64,000 nt of DNA, from contig NC_088300.1 in assembly GCF_032854445.1 (NCBI RefSeq), positions 26,331,608 through 26,395,607 on the forward strand, given 5' to 3'. Below, in pieces: positions 1-12,693 of this stretch. Within the stretch, counting starts at the first letter, position 1. The number at the start of each line of letters is the position of its first letter. The stretch comes from Liolophura sinensis. Its lineage: Eukaryota; Mollusca; Polyplacophora; Chitonida; Chitonidae. Both the position numbers and the translations under genes were made by a program. Below the pieces are notes generated by a model that ran no database searches, was not told the DNA's origin, and was given only the letters and a program-made list of their open reading frames with translations.

Positions 1-3000
1 GAGCCATGTCTGGGTTACTGTCCACTTAATTGTAAACTTGGCCCCATGATCGCGAACCAGTCAGACTTTATCTCAACTTCAAAATAAAATTGTTACTTAG
101 GAATTTTTATTTTGATACAAGATTTGCCTAAGACTTTCATCTCCAATTTATATTTAACTTTTAAGTTCAGGTATGTGTTCAGGGATAATACCTCAAGTTA
201 AGATCAAGCCTGACGTAAGTCTGAGACAGATTCCTGAAAGTCTCGTACAAAGTAACTCATCTTGAGTTGTCTTTTATTCCACTGGTTCTTTACATCATGC
301 TTCAAACTATTTCACTTCTTCCTAACAGCGCAATATAAAGTTCGTTTTAAAGAAGGGTCAGTTAACACAAAATGAAATCATCTTCATTTGACGCTGAACA
401 AAAAATATTATCTCTAATACTGTCAATATTTTTCTTAACTTTTCTTCAACAGAACAAAATATATTCGAATATCTGAATTCAAAGTTAAGTCTTGTGGGCC
501 ATCAAGAGTGCTGGGCAGCAATAACACCAGTCTTACCTCTTGTGATCTATAACACACGTAACATGTCTTGATAATGCACTGCGCAAGAATTTGGTCAATA
601 GCCAAACGTGAAGATGAGTAAAACGTTCATAGATGGGTTCAAGGGCGCCCAACAATACATAGTCTATAAACTGACCTTAGAAATTAAATGTATTTACTTG
701 TGTTCGAGAATTTTAAAAACAAGCATTCTAGAAGTTTTACGAAAGCGATGCATGTCCCATATCGATTTAAACCAACAGAATAATGGCTATGTCAAAGTCC
801 ATGCACAACAGAACAAAAACCGACATAATCTTCTTGAACAATGCCCAAAACACGCACTTGGTCTGTAATCTATTTTTAGGTCTGTAGGCTATATAACTGT
901 ACGTAAAACAACCATGATGTTGTTGAAAATGCGCCAAACGTTCCAAACCTCCAACTTAAAGATATAAAACCTTTTAGAAAAGTTTTTAAAAAAAAGTTTC
1001 ATTTCAATACGAGAAAACAAAACATGTGCAAAGATCGTTATTTAATTTATTTTGTTTTTAGTTATTTAATTCATCCCATGAACTGCTTCAGTCAGATATT
1101 ATTCGTCCTACATGGTTTTATTTTGACAATGAGTGCGGATAATTCCACTCTCTTTATGGACACTCTTTTAAAAAAAATATCGAGCTAAAATTCGCCATAG
1201 CTGCGATACAACGAAACGTCCATGTAGTCTTACACTAAGGCGCCTCGTTGAGTGAATCGCTCATGTTAAAAGATAGGATGTCAAAGACTTGACCGACCGG
1301 CCGACTAACCCACAGAGCGACTTGTCGCAGGTCAAATTCGCAGGTCAAATATATCTCATAAGTTAACTTGTGTTAAGAAATGTCCTTCATTTCTTATATA
1401 ACCTAACAATACTTATATAAGAAGGCTTTTTATATGGTTTTTGCGACGTATTTTGAATTATATCATATTTATAGTTTATTTTAAAAGCTTTCTACGCTTA
1501 ATTAAAACTTCATTTCCATCAGCTTATATCCTGACTCTTTGGAACAATACCCTATTCAAATCAACAAATAAATTGCGAAGAAATACACCCTTATATCTTG
1601 TCTCGATAATGTTTGGGTGACTTCTCTTCATGAATCGGCTGTGCTTCAAACCGGAGCAGAAAAACTCCATGCAAAGTTTCGCCCTTGCGACACAAACAAT
1701 GGCCTCAGCAAACAAGGTCCTTCACCTGGACTGTTTAGTTTTAGACGGATCAGCTATTTGTTAAATAGGCCTCAATCTTGACAAACAATTCAATGTTAGC
1801 ATAGGCTTGATGCTCGGATAGTTGTTTCCCCCTTCCTCGCCGAGCCACGCAGAAATGGGAGTTGAAAAGCTATAGGTCCCCGAAGAACAAGCTAAATACC
1901 GTGTACGAATGTTGTAACTTCCCGTTTTACTCAGTGTGTTAGAAAAGTTGGCTATTCCGTCTACACCCAGACTGCAAGACAAAAAAAAATTACTTTGCTC
2001 GTTTCCACATGTGGCACATTGTTTCTGCTCGTTTGTTTGCGGGTAAAAATACAGCGTTGTAAAGGAACACAGGCATAACTAGTAACTATAGCACTTTGAA
2101 CATTCATACGAGTCTAAACGGCAACAGGCCGTGTGAGAGCCTGCCTTGAGCCCCCTCCCGGCCTCCAGTATGTTGTAGACTGCATGAAGCTCGAATGTCA
2201 GATTGGGTTGTGCACATGCGCTGCCGAGATATAACAGTTATCAGCGGGCTTTAGAACGGAGATGTATACTTATCAAGGAGAAACAGGGATTGTGGCTTGT
2301 ATGCTTTAAGCACTTCATTGATAGTTAGATGGAGAGGAAGAACAATTGAGAGAGACGGGAAGATGTGGTTACGCCCGTGAGAGTTGCGCAGGCCTCGGAG
2401 ACAGCGGTAGTCCAAAAATAGGCTTCGGACTTCGGACTTTTTCTCACAGAGAGTCAGTGTTTTACTGGACAGCTAAAGTGGATAACACAGACGCAGGAAA
2501 GCGAATATATCTCAAAAGAAAACAGCTGAGTGGAGGCATAAGGGTACACACGACCCTGCTACTGAAGATGAACTTCACTGTTGGAGGTACTTTCAGAATT
2601 TATGTTCTTTTTTCTAGTATATGACGATTGCGAATGTGGGACTTTGATATTATACACTTTACCGACGAGATTCCGTTGAGAGACCTAGAAAAGTTCCACA
2701 TGGAACCCATGCTCGTATAGTTAGCGCATGTCAGCTGTGAAGCTTTGGACGATTCCGTGCAGTGAACAGACACACTGCTTTTAATCATCCGTGTATACGG
2801 TAAGTAAATTACTTCTGGATTGTAGGCTTATATACATGTATACAACGAGAACAAGAGTTTGTGTGCAGGGCTGTGACTGAATCTGGAAACAAGCATTTTG
2901 CCCCCCTGACGAAGGCTATACAGGAGTGACCCGTGTGTTTATAAATAGAGCCGTGTTTTCGGACGTGTAGGCATATGTCTAACCTATATACATGTATAAA

Positions 3001-3717
3001 GGATGCTGATAGCCTCTTTGTTCTATGTACCAGCAGTCTGTATACCAGCTAACATTTGTAACGGTTCTGGCGTGTATGGTACTCGATGTACTAGTGTCCC
3101 ATCCACACGTATATGCATGCGTGTGTGTGTTACCCGCATGTACGGGTCATTCTGAGCGCTGAATCCCCTCCGCCCTATATAAACCCCTGGCGCTGATGAG
3201 GCTGATGTGAAGTAATTGAGACCCTGGTTGTACCCACAATAAACCCCCAACTCGCGTGTGTACGGATTACATTCACCAGATGTTAGTGTAGAACGGTGTT
3301 TTCTTGGAAGCCTCAGTTACACTTAACACGGGCCCATCCTACTTCTGTACAACCGGTGAGCCCACTTGACAATGGCTATGATAACATCCGGAGCTGAATG
3401 AGTCCGTGTCGGTCGTTGTGTCAGATTGGGAATACAGGATAAACTAACCGCATGGGATGTGAGAACAAGTCAAGGCAATAAACAGTACTATATACACCAC
3501 ATATAATGTCTCATGTTTAATGCGTGTTTTTGCCTGGAGGGAAAACAAAAGCAGTAGGAGGGAAAGTATTGTATGTGAATTGAGAAGAGTCACGGAACAA
3601 ATAATGTAGCTAACTAATGTTGTATTAATTTTAAAATGTATAATTTACATATTCAATAAGTGTCAACATTAGTTTTTTTTCAATCGCTGGGAAACATTCG
3701 GTGAGTTTGTGTTCTAA

Positions 3718-3935
3718 TCCGGCGGGGCCTCCTTGGCCTAGCGCTTGCTTAGCGTGCAAGCTCAGCACATTGCCTAAGGGGCCTCTCATCCATGCGCTCT
3801 CTGTGAGTTCAAGTCCAGCTCAATCCGGCTTCATCTCTGGTCGTACGTTGGAAAATCTGTCAGCAGTTTGTGGATGGCCGTGGGTTTCGCCGTCGTATAA
3901 GTAAAATATTTCCGTACGTAATAAATAAATAAGTA
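3718..3935 (+). mobile_element. SINE-A relic (tRNA-derived, internally deleted)
   Basis: The head resembles the start of the complete copy at 21961, with a degraded A box and a good B-box-like string (GTGAGTTCAAGTCC). The tail region keeps the family words for 'gtcgtataagtgaaatattc' in mutated form and ends in AATAAATAAATAAG. The segment just before 'gccgtcgtataag' is missing compared with the full copy. It is an old, inactive copy. Confidence 0.7.
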
Positions 3936-4294
3936 AATCAAGCCAGGCCATGAACAGTTAATTTTTAGATTCCCTCGCTCTCGCTGTTTATTGGATCATG
4001 TATTGGACGACCATACAGGTTGAGAAATTCTTGAGAATAAGGTTATGACAACAATCAAATAAATTTATACAGCCCGTTGGGGGCAGGCACTTCCTCACCT
4101 TAAATCCGAACCGAACCAACAGAACTGGATTTGAACCTGTGACCTCACTCATGTTAAGGCTTATTTGACATGCGATGGCCGTTGTCGTAAATATAAAAAT
4201 TGACTGAGATATTCTTGAAAGTTAAACAGTTGATGCATTTTCCGTAATATTTGACGGTGCATACAGTCCCACGAGCGAAGCGACCTCCTATTCT

Positions 4295-4420
4295 TACACT
4301 ATGGCTCTACGTATAATCAAAGCGAAGGAATATACAGCTTCCCGTCCAACACCGGGATTGAACCCGAATCTCGTGTGTCTCATGGCTGGAGCCGCGCATA
4401 TCACCACTCAGACTCTTCTC
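4295..4420 (-). mobile_element. tRNA-like SINE head relic
   Basis: On the minus strand the segment carries a tRNA B-box-like sequence (the plus strand reads CACCGGGATTGAACCCGAATC), followed by an A-box-like part. It matches the layout of the 5' ends of the minus-oriented SINEs elsewhere in the window. It is too degraded and lacks the pairing expected of a functional tRNA gene. Confidence 0.45.
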
Positions 4421-4934
4421 TCTGCATCAATCTTCAAATACTATGTATCAATGTATATGTTATATAATACAATACTTACTTTCCCGAAAATGACTTGGGA
4501 AAACATTTGGTGACGATAATCGATAATCGCCAAAAGTCCGAGAAACTGATGGAGATAGTATTATTAGCTAATATATATTCGTAATATTACATCCAATAAC
4601 ATATAATCAAACACAAGTCTGTTTCTCTTTGTTTTTGCTATGGCCTGAGTATATCTGAAACAAACGGTTTTTAAAAGCCATAGATACAATTCTTTTTTGA
4701 ATATTGGAAAGATTTCTGATTTTTTTTTTAAACCGTGGTGGATTATACGTTTTAGTTCCTGTTGAGTCGATTTGCTTCGGTGGTTTAGAAGAATTATTCC
4801 AAAAACGTTTTCGTTTGGTCTTGTGCTTTTGTGTGCTTGTTCATTTGCTTAAGGTTAAACGTCGTCTTCTTTTGGTGAACAAATCGGCATGGAATGGGTA
4901 AATAGTCGTTTTACAATATGCTATGGTGGGTTTG

Positions 4935-5170
4935 TTTCTTTGTTTTGGGTTTAACGTCGTTTTCTAAAATAGTTTCACAAAATGGACTTGCGGAAATTGT
5001 CAGTGACGAAGACACCGGACATGACGCCCAAACTTAGCAGTAATTGACCAATTCACTTATTGTGTGCGTCAAAAAATCGCGCTCCTTCCAAGGTAGATGT
5101 CTTATGTACCGACCCGGATTTGAACCAGGACCTCCTGCTTGAGAGTCATTGGCTCTATCTCGATCATCAC
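4935..5170 (-). mobile_element. SINE relic, minus orientation
   Basis: The segment runs from a degraded tail ('gggtttaacgtcgttttc') through a body containing 'gacaccggacatgac' to a tRNA-type B box in reverse ('cccggatttgaaccagg'). This is the order seen in the clearer minus-strand SINEs. It is strongly mutated, and the boundaries are approximate. Confidence 0.45.
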
Positions 5171-6212
5171 CTATCTTTTGAAGTGTATAGTGATTTAAAT
5201 GTATGATGTAGTTGAAGATGCATGATAAATATCGAGAATATGATGTTATTTGGTGGAAAAAACAGTGAGTGGCGTTTTAAATTAGGGATCATTATCTCTC
5301 AATAATACTCCTATACCGCACGCCGGGGGTTTTATGTTATCGGTAGTCGCCGGAAGATTGGGTAAATTATCGTAGGCTGGTTGCCATTTGACATTAATAG
5401 CTTTTGTGTTGCTGTGTGTGAAATAGCACGACTTCGCATCGACTGTAGGTCAACGTAAAACTATATAATCTGCCTACAACTTATCAGAGTCGGTGGTTTA
5501 TCTGTAGAAAAGATGCATTAGGTCTGGGTATAGAGTGGGCGGAGTGTAATGATGGTTCTGGCTAATAAAATAATCAATTACTTGTTTTGTTTCAGATTAG
5601 TATACCCTGTACTTTACCCAGAAGAGGGAAATGACGATTTGAGGGAGGGAATATCGCCATACGGACACAGGAGGGGAAAAAACAATAGACGAGTACAGCG
5701 CAACCCAAGTATCTGTCATTGTATAACAACAGCAGTGGCACTTGCCAAGTTTTCGCCCAGGTTGTGGTGAGTTTTGTCTGGCGGGCACGGGTTTCGCCTG
5801 TTTGACTTTGTTGTTCCTGTGCTGGAAAAAATGTGCAGCGTTCGTATTTAGCTGGAACAGATATGTTTGTCGGGCGCATTGTAAGTGCCTCAACTGCTCG
5901 GAGGTGAAATCCTCTAGAGCCCATAGCTTACCGCACATGGATCACAATACCTCTAGAAAACAAGCTGCCAATTGTATTCGGTTTTCCTGTCTGCAGCAGG
6001 CCGTCATGACTTCACAGGCTCGCAATCGACGTGCCGTGTCGGTTGTTAGAGTCTGGGGCCGATGTAGGGACTGTACGTGTACCCAAGGCGCAATTCAACA
6101 CGCAGGTTTCTTATATCACACCCTGTAATGTATACAGTTCGACGTGATCGTCTGTCGCATCGATCCATTTGACGTTTTTCGCCTCGAAAAAAAGTCTTTG
6201 ATTCATGAAACT

Positions 6213-7049
6213 ATGTATAAAAGTGCCCGGTGTTCTAACATGATCGCTAAACCACCGAGAGCTCCGTGTTGGCGGGACTTTGTCGGAGACTCGGAAGATT
6301 CGGACACTTTAAGGCAACTTTATTTCACTGACCTCAGTAAACTACAGAAGCCTGGACTTCAGGTCATCCAGGGGGTTGGAGATGGTTTCCCGTCCCCCGA
6401 GCATTCCTCCCATAGCGCCGTAGAAGTACTTGGCCAACACCAAACCTCTTCCAACCGATCAGGCAGACATGGCAAACGGCTTCGAGCTAAACTTCACCGG
6501 ACACGGAGTCAGATGTTAATACAGGAGGAAGATTTGCCAAACGGTTCTCTAACGGTTAATCTGAGTGAGACGAAACCGAGAGAATTCGGTTTGAACAGCG
6601 AGAGACGCCATGTTCATGTGTGCGACAACCGAAGGTACTTGGAGGAAAATACAAAGCGGTGTCAAACGTGGCTGGCCACTGTCGAAGCCAGCCAACCCTT
6701 GGACGATATTGCCTTCGCACAGGGAAGCGGAGTGGATATCGAGATACCCGAGGAATGTTGGGGCGGGAGGGCTGATATTCTCCGACCACCGTATAACAGC
6801 AGTGCGTCAAGCTCAGATGACGAAACCACAGTACCGGAAGTGACGTTACCGTCGACGCCAGATGCGAGTCATACGCAGACTCGGAATGAAACTGGGACAT
6901 TCTCGGATGCCAACAGATTAAAGACTTCTGCGAATTCAAGGAAGTTAAAGGCATCCAATATTACTGCGAATAAACTAAAAAAGACGTCATCAGGGACATT
7001 AACGAATCTGTGTTGTGATCTGGATGAGTGTCACTCTTCAGTAAGGTAA
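6213..7049 (+). CDS. Unrecognised protein, possibly first coding exon
   Basis: An uninterrupted frame starts upstream; the first ATGs are at 6213 (context actATGt) and 6240 (aacATGa), giving 278 or 269 residues up to the TAA at 7047. I do not recognise the family. The product is hydrophilic, without signal peptide or membrane span, rich in Ser, Thr, Asn and charged residues. It has an acidic/Ser stretch (SASSSDDETTVPEV), a basic patch (RSGRHGKRLRAKLHRTR) and one more ordered-looking segment (RRYLEENTKRCQTWLATVEA), so a cytoplasmic or nuclear protein is plausible. Base composition is clearly richer in GC than the flanks, which supports coding. The end reads TCAGTAAGGTAACC; 'AAG|GTAACC' could be a splice donor, so the listed stop may lie inside an intron. 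A possible acceptor (TTTGTTTCAG) lies at 5594. A chance frame is not excluded. Confidence 0.45.
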   Translation: MYKSARCSNMIAKPPRAPCWRDFVGDSEDSDTLRQLYFTDLSKLQKPGLQVIQGVGDGFPSPEHSSHSAVEVLGQHQTSSNRSGRHGKRLRAKLHRTRSQMLIQEEDLPNGSLTVNLSETKPREFGLNSERRHVHVCDNRRYLEENTKRCQTWLATVEASQPLDDIAFAQGSGVDIEIPEECWGGRADILRPPYNSSASSSDDETTVPEVTLPSTPDASHTQTRNETGTFSDANRLKTSANSRKLKASNITANKLKKTSSGTLTNLCCDLDECHSSVR

Positions 7050-7842
7050 CCTAAATTATGTGCTTCAGTGGTCCCTCGTATTGCTGTACACGTGCATATT
7101 TCAGGTGAGCAAGATGCTGTTGTGATCTACGCAGTGACTGATGCAGTGTATCCCAGCGTTTCCGTTTCTGGCTGATGTAAAACATTTTGAAATATCTGTA
7201 CCTTGAAACAGTACGGAGGTTCTTACAATTGATAGTCGAGGATGAAAAAACAACACGTCCCGTTGTGATTTATTTGTTATAAGCTGCATTTTCTCTTAAC
7301 TTATCCGTTATTAAAATCTTTCTAAGAAATGCAATAGGCTGATGTTATCTCCCCTCATACATCTCGTTAAGCCAAGAGTATTGAAGGATTCCAACATGAA
7401 TTGCACGTTATCAGTTGTTAAATCTCAAATATTATAAGCGCATCAGTTTTGCTGACACCCTATCAAAATGGCATCACTCCTGTACTCGCATGAGGTTTGG
7501 GGCGTCTAATGAGATAAGGTCCGCCATATTGTTTTCTAAACCAATGGTAAACAAAGGTGACAGATGGGAGGTGAGTAGCCTCTTTAACTTTATATGACGA
7601 AGATGAACATCTGCGTTCCTTATAAGTCGACAATTTGGTCACGGAGATACGATTACGATTTGACCTCATGTCAAAGCCGCTTAATCAATTATCAGAAGAT
7701 GGAGCAAGACAGAATTTGTCCCATAACTCGTGATTCAACAACAGTGCATCAACAACACAATCTAAAGTTAGCACTACAACCGCCGATTATAATATAATAG
7801 ACCTAGCTAGACAGACTGGTAAACGTACTCTAATAAAAATAA

Positions 7843-8046
7843 TCCGTTACATTTAACAGAAAATCTGTTATCTGAGTGATGCTAGAATGTATTCTCTGAT
7901 TGCAGCAGATTATTCTGTTAAAAATATTCAATTAATTCTATTAGATTAACGGGATATTATGTTGAATGTGATGTTGTGTATTGTGTTATAATAACAGAAT
8001 ACATTCTAGCATCACTCAGACCACTGGTTTGTGTTAAAATTAATAC
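7843..8046. mobile_element. MITE-like element, copy 1
   Basis: A 24-base perfect inverted repeat (left arm CTGAGTGATGCTAGAATG..., about 7873-7896; right arm ending ...CATCACTCAG near 8020) sits inside longer, imperfect arms that run out into TTAACA-type sequence. The core is AT-rich and non-coding. A second copy with the same arms and core order lies at about 10215. Short length, terminal inverted repeats, lack of coding capacity and multiple copies fit a non-autonomous DNA transposon. I could not fix the exact ends or a target-site duplication. Confidence 0.6.
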
Positions 8047-8117
8047 ATTAGTTTTTTGACCGTAGCACTCGTGTTTTACAAGCAAAGAGCAATGTAGGAT
8101 GAGTTCTGTATGTACCG

Positions 8118-8455
8118 CCTCCGATGGCTCAGTTGTTAGTGTCCGCTTCCGGGGCGGTAGATCCAGGTTCTAACCTAGGTCGGGTCACACGTAAGACCTA
8201 TAAAGAGGAATTGTAGCTTTCTCGCTTGGCTAGTGCGAAGACTGGTTGAACCGTATCAGTATAATGGCTCGGGCAGGGTGGCTTACTTGCCTTCGGTAAG
8301 TCGTTTCAGTGAAGCAACACTAGATAAAAAAAGCGGTTGAAATCCGTCCTGCAACAAGGAGGCAGATCACATGCATTTTAAGGACTCCTTCATTACCATA
8401 TGGCTAAAAAATTGTTAAACCTCAATCACTCGCACTCGCAATCAATTCGATGTGA
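8118..8455 (+). mobile_element. SINE-B copy (tRNA-derived)
   Basis: The head has an A-box-like TGGCTCAGTTG and a B-box-like GGTTCTAACCT. It continues through 'ggtcgggtcacacgtaagac', 'ggcttacttgcc', 'gaaatccgtcctgcaacaa' and 'acatgcattttaaggactcc', and ends in a CACTCGCACTCG-type tail. The same ordered words occur in the copy at 21256-21558. This copy is the more diverged of the two. Confidence 0.65.
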
Positions 8456-10214
8456 AATTGGGGAAAATTTACTCATTATGAAGTGTTATATAGTGCGATG
8501 GTCATGGATACAACGTGGCCATGGCCAGGACATGAAAGAATGATTATGACTTAACGCCACTTCGGTAGCATGTCAATTGTATAGTGGCGAGCCAGGGCTA
8601 TGGAACCGCAGTGTATTTCTACAAAGTTCAAGTTTCAGAAAGAGTTTGGAAAATTTCGCATATGTCAGTTTACTGAGGTAAACCAGAGGGCGTAATTTTC
8701 ACTCTGTCTCTAGTTTTAGTCTCTAGATGCTGTAAGTCTTTCACATTATACATCATTTAGTATAATGTATATATTATTTGTCGTCTTTTCTCCCGACATG
8801 CGCAATAAGTCACCCATTGCTGATAAAGTCTGTCTATATACCAGTACTAAATATCACAAGTATCGCTCATTATATGCAGAATATCGGCATGGCCTTTTCC
8901 AGTCATATCCGCTTGTTACATTTGCCCTAGCATTGTCACAATGTACGACCCGGAAAACAACACGATGCTATCCACACACGACCTCACATAGAGGACAACC
9001 TGGTCTGCTCTGGCTTTTTGTAATCTCAGACAGCCAATAGTTTTTGGTAGCGAGATAACAGGAGACAATGGGTAATGCATCGGGGTAATTGACCAATTAC
9101 AACTTACAATGGATGATAATGTGACGATTACACCAGACACCTGCTAGTTGATTTATATAGTGTGTTTTTTCCCTGTCGCATCCTGTACATTGTGAGAGAT
9201 GTCATCACATCATGGCGATATGACAGGGAAACTCGTATGTTGCCTGCATGTTATTTCATTTTCCGTACCTTATCGTCTTTTTTTTAGCTGCAAGGAGAGG
9301 CTCTATTGGAGGACGTTGTTGTTGTTCTACTGTAATTGGGTATTATGTTTTCTTGTTCTTGACCGCCAGGTTCGCATATAACATGCGCATGTGAAGTTGC
9401 TTGTGATTACACATCTTGTTCTCATAGGATGGCGATCAGATTTGTCAGTGGAAATCACAGTAAGAGGCCAGTTGAAAACCACGGCATTCAGTAGATCAGT
9501 TCATCGCCAGAACACGCGAGATGTGTGTTCAAACCCGGCCGCGGAAATGGAATTTGCGGATTACCCCACTCTCACGGCTTATGGGACCTTGGTGACAGTA
9601 AGCTGTCGACGAAGCTTGTGTGCCCATTTATGCAACCTTACGCCAGTTAAAGGCCACCTGTCTTCCATCAGTATGGCGTGATGGTTTATACCTCACACGT
9701 GGAAAAGGTCGTGTTTACCTTGCCACTAGCCAGTGATTTGCCACGAGCATACTCCAGTTACAGTGGAGTGATATTGCTATAATTGGTATTGCGTCATGAA
9801 CGTCAAATCATAAGGTTTGTACCCACAGAATTAACTGAGAAGAAAAATCGCCCGATATAACTTAAAGTTATATGTTTATGTGTTATGCTCAAAACGTAAT
9901 AAGAAAAAGCTCATAACTTAACCGAATGAAGTCGATACATGGTACTACAGGCCCTACAGCTGTGCGAATAAAAAAAAGAGCAAAACGTTATTGCTACACT
10001 TATGTACACTATAGTATGTATTAATTATAAACATATAACAAGTGCTGGTTTCTTTTTAGCTTCTCTGCGGGAGGGCTGCGATGTAGATACTGTTGCTGTT
10101 GGAATGGTGTTCTTGATTGTGGCGTGCGTTTATAAAATGCGCATGCGCCTCAGCTTGTGATCGCGCTTGGGTCAGATTGTTTCCACACGCGAAAGACATA
10201 AACCTACACTTAAA

Positions 10215-10450
10215 AAAATTAATTTGTTAAGTTTAACAGAAATCTGCTACCTGAGTTTTGGTAGAATCTATTCTGCTATTGCACAGATTATTCTGTTAAA
10301 TATAACACATATTCTGTAAATTCAACATAAAGATTCTATTAGAATAACAGGGTAATATGTTGAATGTGACACAGTATGATGTTATAATAACAGAATACAT
10401 TCTATCATCACTCAGACAACAGACTCTCTTGTTTAAATTAACAGTTTAAT
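10215..10450. mobile_element. MITE-like element, copy 2
   Basis: It has the same plan as the copy at 7843, including the right arm 'agaatacattctatcatcactcag', the 'attctgttaaa' core words and 'taatatgttgaatgtgac'. The outer arms are clearer here: TTAATTTGTTAAGTTTAACAG on the left pairs imperfectly with the right end. The left inner arm has drifted (CTGAGTTTTGGTAG). It is non-coding. Confidence 0.6.
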
Positions 10451-11826
10451 TGTTTGAGTGTACTTATTAGCTAATAATAATAATAATAATATAATTGATA
10501 TATTCTATGACTGATGTATTCAAAGACAATGGTGTCATACTCCTAATAGCGCATGCGCCACTCTCTACGTCCCCTTTACATCACTGTCGCCACCAGCAAG
10601 TTTTGTACAGAAATCTTGAAGGTAACATAAGGTCACTCGGGTATAGCCAGAAAGTGATGTCAGAAAACACAAAAACTGTGTCTTAACCTTTGTTTCCAGC
10701 TATACTTCATACACATGCGTCCGCCTTATCTGTAGAATACACGACATGATTCAAACGGACAGCTGAAACAGTTTTATTGATTAAATGCCCATCATTGGCG
10801 AGGCAAAGCGTAAACAATCCTACATTTATCGCACAGGCTACAAAGATCAAGCTTGTCTAGTGGAGGAATAGATGTAAAGCCACCATAGAGAGCGGCATAA
10901 GCGCTGTAAAGAGTATATTTAGTATTTGTAAGTGGAAATGCATGTATTATTTTATCACATGCTTACTGAAGATTTACGAACCATCTTATCTGGCAAGTTG
11001 GCGCTACCTGGTTAGTTCATCTCTGCAGACCACTTAGTCTTTGTAAACTGAGTAACGGGTTCGAATCTAGGTAATAAAATCTGTCGGGGAGATGCGGCCT
11101 TCAGTCAGGCGATTTCAAGAGATGTGGTTTTATACAGATACTGACAGATGTTTTCTTGAGCAATCTAGGTTATATTTATGGACGCTAAGTCAAATACACG
11201 TGAAATGCAAAATTAGTGAATCGCTAATGAACCGGAAATATGGAGCTCTATATACCGTGAAATCATTCGGTTGTCAGTCCTCCACTCAAGAATGTTGTCA
11301 GATAAGGGGAGGCTACTCCTGCAAAGAAAACTTCTCGGCACAAAGACATACTGGATTTCACCATGGCATTATATGCATCAGGGCGGGCCAGATCATTAGC
11401 ACATTAGCTTTCTATAGACAAACGGTTTCTCCCAAAAAGCGTTGGGTATTGATTTTTCCAGCAATGTTATGAGGCGTTAATAATTCAGATGAGAAACAAT
11501 TCGAAAGTGATAGCCAGTTAGTTCAAAAGCTCTTTATACATACTCTGTTGATGGCCAGTGAATTAACTGATTACTTGCATCTTCCACCAATATGGCGAGC
11601 ATATCTGTACGTCACGCGTGGAAAGATTCGTCCGTAACTTGCCACAGGATGGTGGTTTACTCCGGTCACTCCACATGGGATAAAACTGGCCGGCATCGTG
11701 TAAAGCGAAAGTGTGTGCATGGCGTTACACAAATATATAAATACATCAACAGAGCTTCGACCCGAGGACAACAGTTGCCGAAGACACCGATGCCGTAGCG
11801 ACAACCTCACACCAATCCATAAAGCA

Positions 11827-11953
11827 GTACTCAAGAATATTTCACACATACAATGGCGCCCGGCATTATCACGGCAGGAAACCGGACAGAGCCCTGTGGA
11901 AACCCACCACCATCCGCAGCTTGCTGACAGACCTTACCACGTATGGCTGGCGC
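11827..11953 (-). mobile_element. SINE-A fragment
   Basis: It contains the family words in minus orientation: 'gtactcaagaatatttcac', 'caatggcgcccggcattat', 'aaaccggacagagccc', 'aaacccaccaccatccgcag' and 'cagaccttaccacgtatggc'. The tRNA head is missing. It is an old, truncated copy. Confidence 0.65.
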
Positions 11954-12200
11954 AGTATTTGGTCTATCTCCATATGATGCGTGTCAATGGAGGAAATTAT
12001 GCTAAAATGGAATTAGTTTCAAATATGACCCGACTGGGATTGAACCCTGACCTCTGGGTTATGACATAGTGGCGGACGATGTCATCGCTAGCCGCCCCGG
12101 TATGATGGAAACCCAACAAATGACAGTTAAGTCTACTAAATACATTATGTGTATGTGTAACCCCGGACCGAGCTGCCCAGCAGTGGTATATATGCAATTC

Positions 12201-12229
12201 TTTATTCACAAAATACAATGTTTTTTATT
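12201..12229 (-). terminator. Possible polyadenylation signals of the GPCR gene
   Basis: Two AATAAA hexamers on the minus strand (12206-12201 and 12229-12224) lie about 470-490 bases beyond the receptor's stop codon. They are plausible 3'-end signals, but AATAAA is frequent in such AT-rich DNA. Confidence 0.3.
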
Positions 12230-12693
12230 TATACAATTTTTTACCCATATGAAATAACAATTTAAGATGAGGCAACAACTTCGGGTTTATGTAAAAGGTT
12301 TTATGGTCAAATTAAGCCTGATCGCAGAAACAGTCTTGACTAGATCAGAAAACACCAATCCAATATATGTAGAAATAAGATTTAAGACAAATATATTATG
12401 CCATTTATGATATATAACGTTAGTTTATCTTAAGATGTTAAGTATTAGGTCTTGAGGTGAACCAATACATCTTAACCCTATACGGGGCTTTCACTGGCAA
12501 CATTCAAGCATAACTGGATATACTGTAGCTGTGTTTGAATTCTGACTAGCCTATCATCACAAACGCTATTTCAAAGATGTATGTTCACGTAAACACGAAG
12601 GCTGCGCAAGAGAACGCGTGCTGTAACCGCTGAAACTATTTTTAACTTTTTGTCACAATTTCCTGATCTATTAACTGATCTTGTAATGAGTCA

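Larger units (their letters stand above)
1..5540. other. Non-coding region with SINE relics
   Basis: No open frame here shows a recognisable domain or convincing coding character; those present are short and overlap on both strands. Roughly 2.1-3.4 kb is somewhat richer in GC and CpG than its surroundings and could hold a promoter or untranslated exon of the gene at 6.2 kb, but nothing proves it. Repeat relics near 3.7, 4.3 and 5.0 kb are listed separately. An isolated fragment around 4110-4160 also ends in a reverse tRNA B-box-like string and is probably another old SINE piece. Confidence 0.5.
7050..12200. other. Intergenic region, repeat-rich, no gene seen
   Basis: I see no convincing coding exon here. 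The stretch holds two related MITE-like elements, a SINE-B copy, a SINE-A fragment and several degraded tRNA-SINE pieces. These include B-box-like strings near 9530 (TGTTCAAACCCGG), 11055 (CGGGTTCGAATCTAGG) and, in reverse, 12040. A short (AAT)n run lies at about 10469-10490. Open frames at 9391-9681 and 11571-12218 overlap this repeat debris. Confidence 0.5.

Noticed and set aside
2346-2624. Small gene on + in a GC-richer stretch
   Set aside because: Mixed composition, no domain, no clear splice context; it could be an untranslated exon at most.
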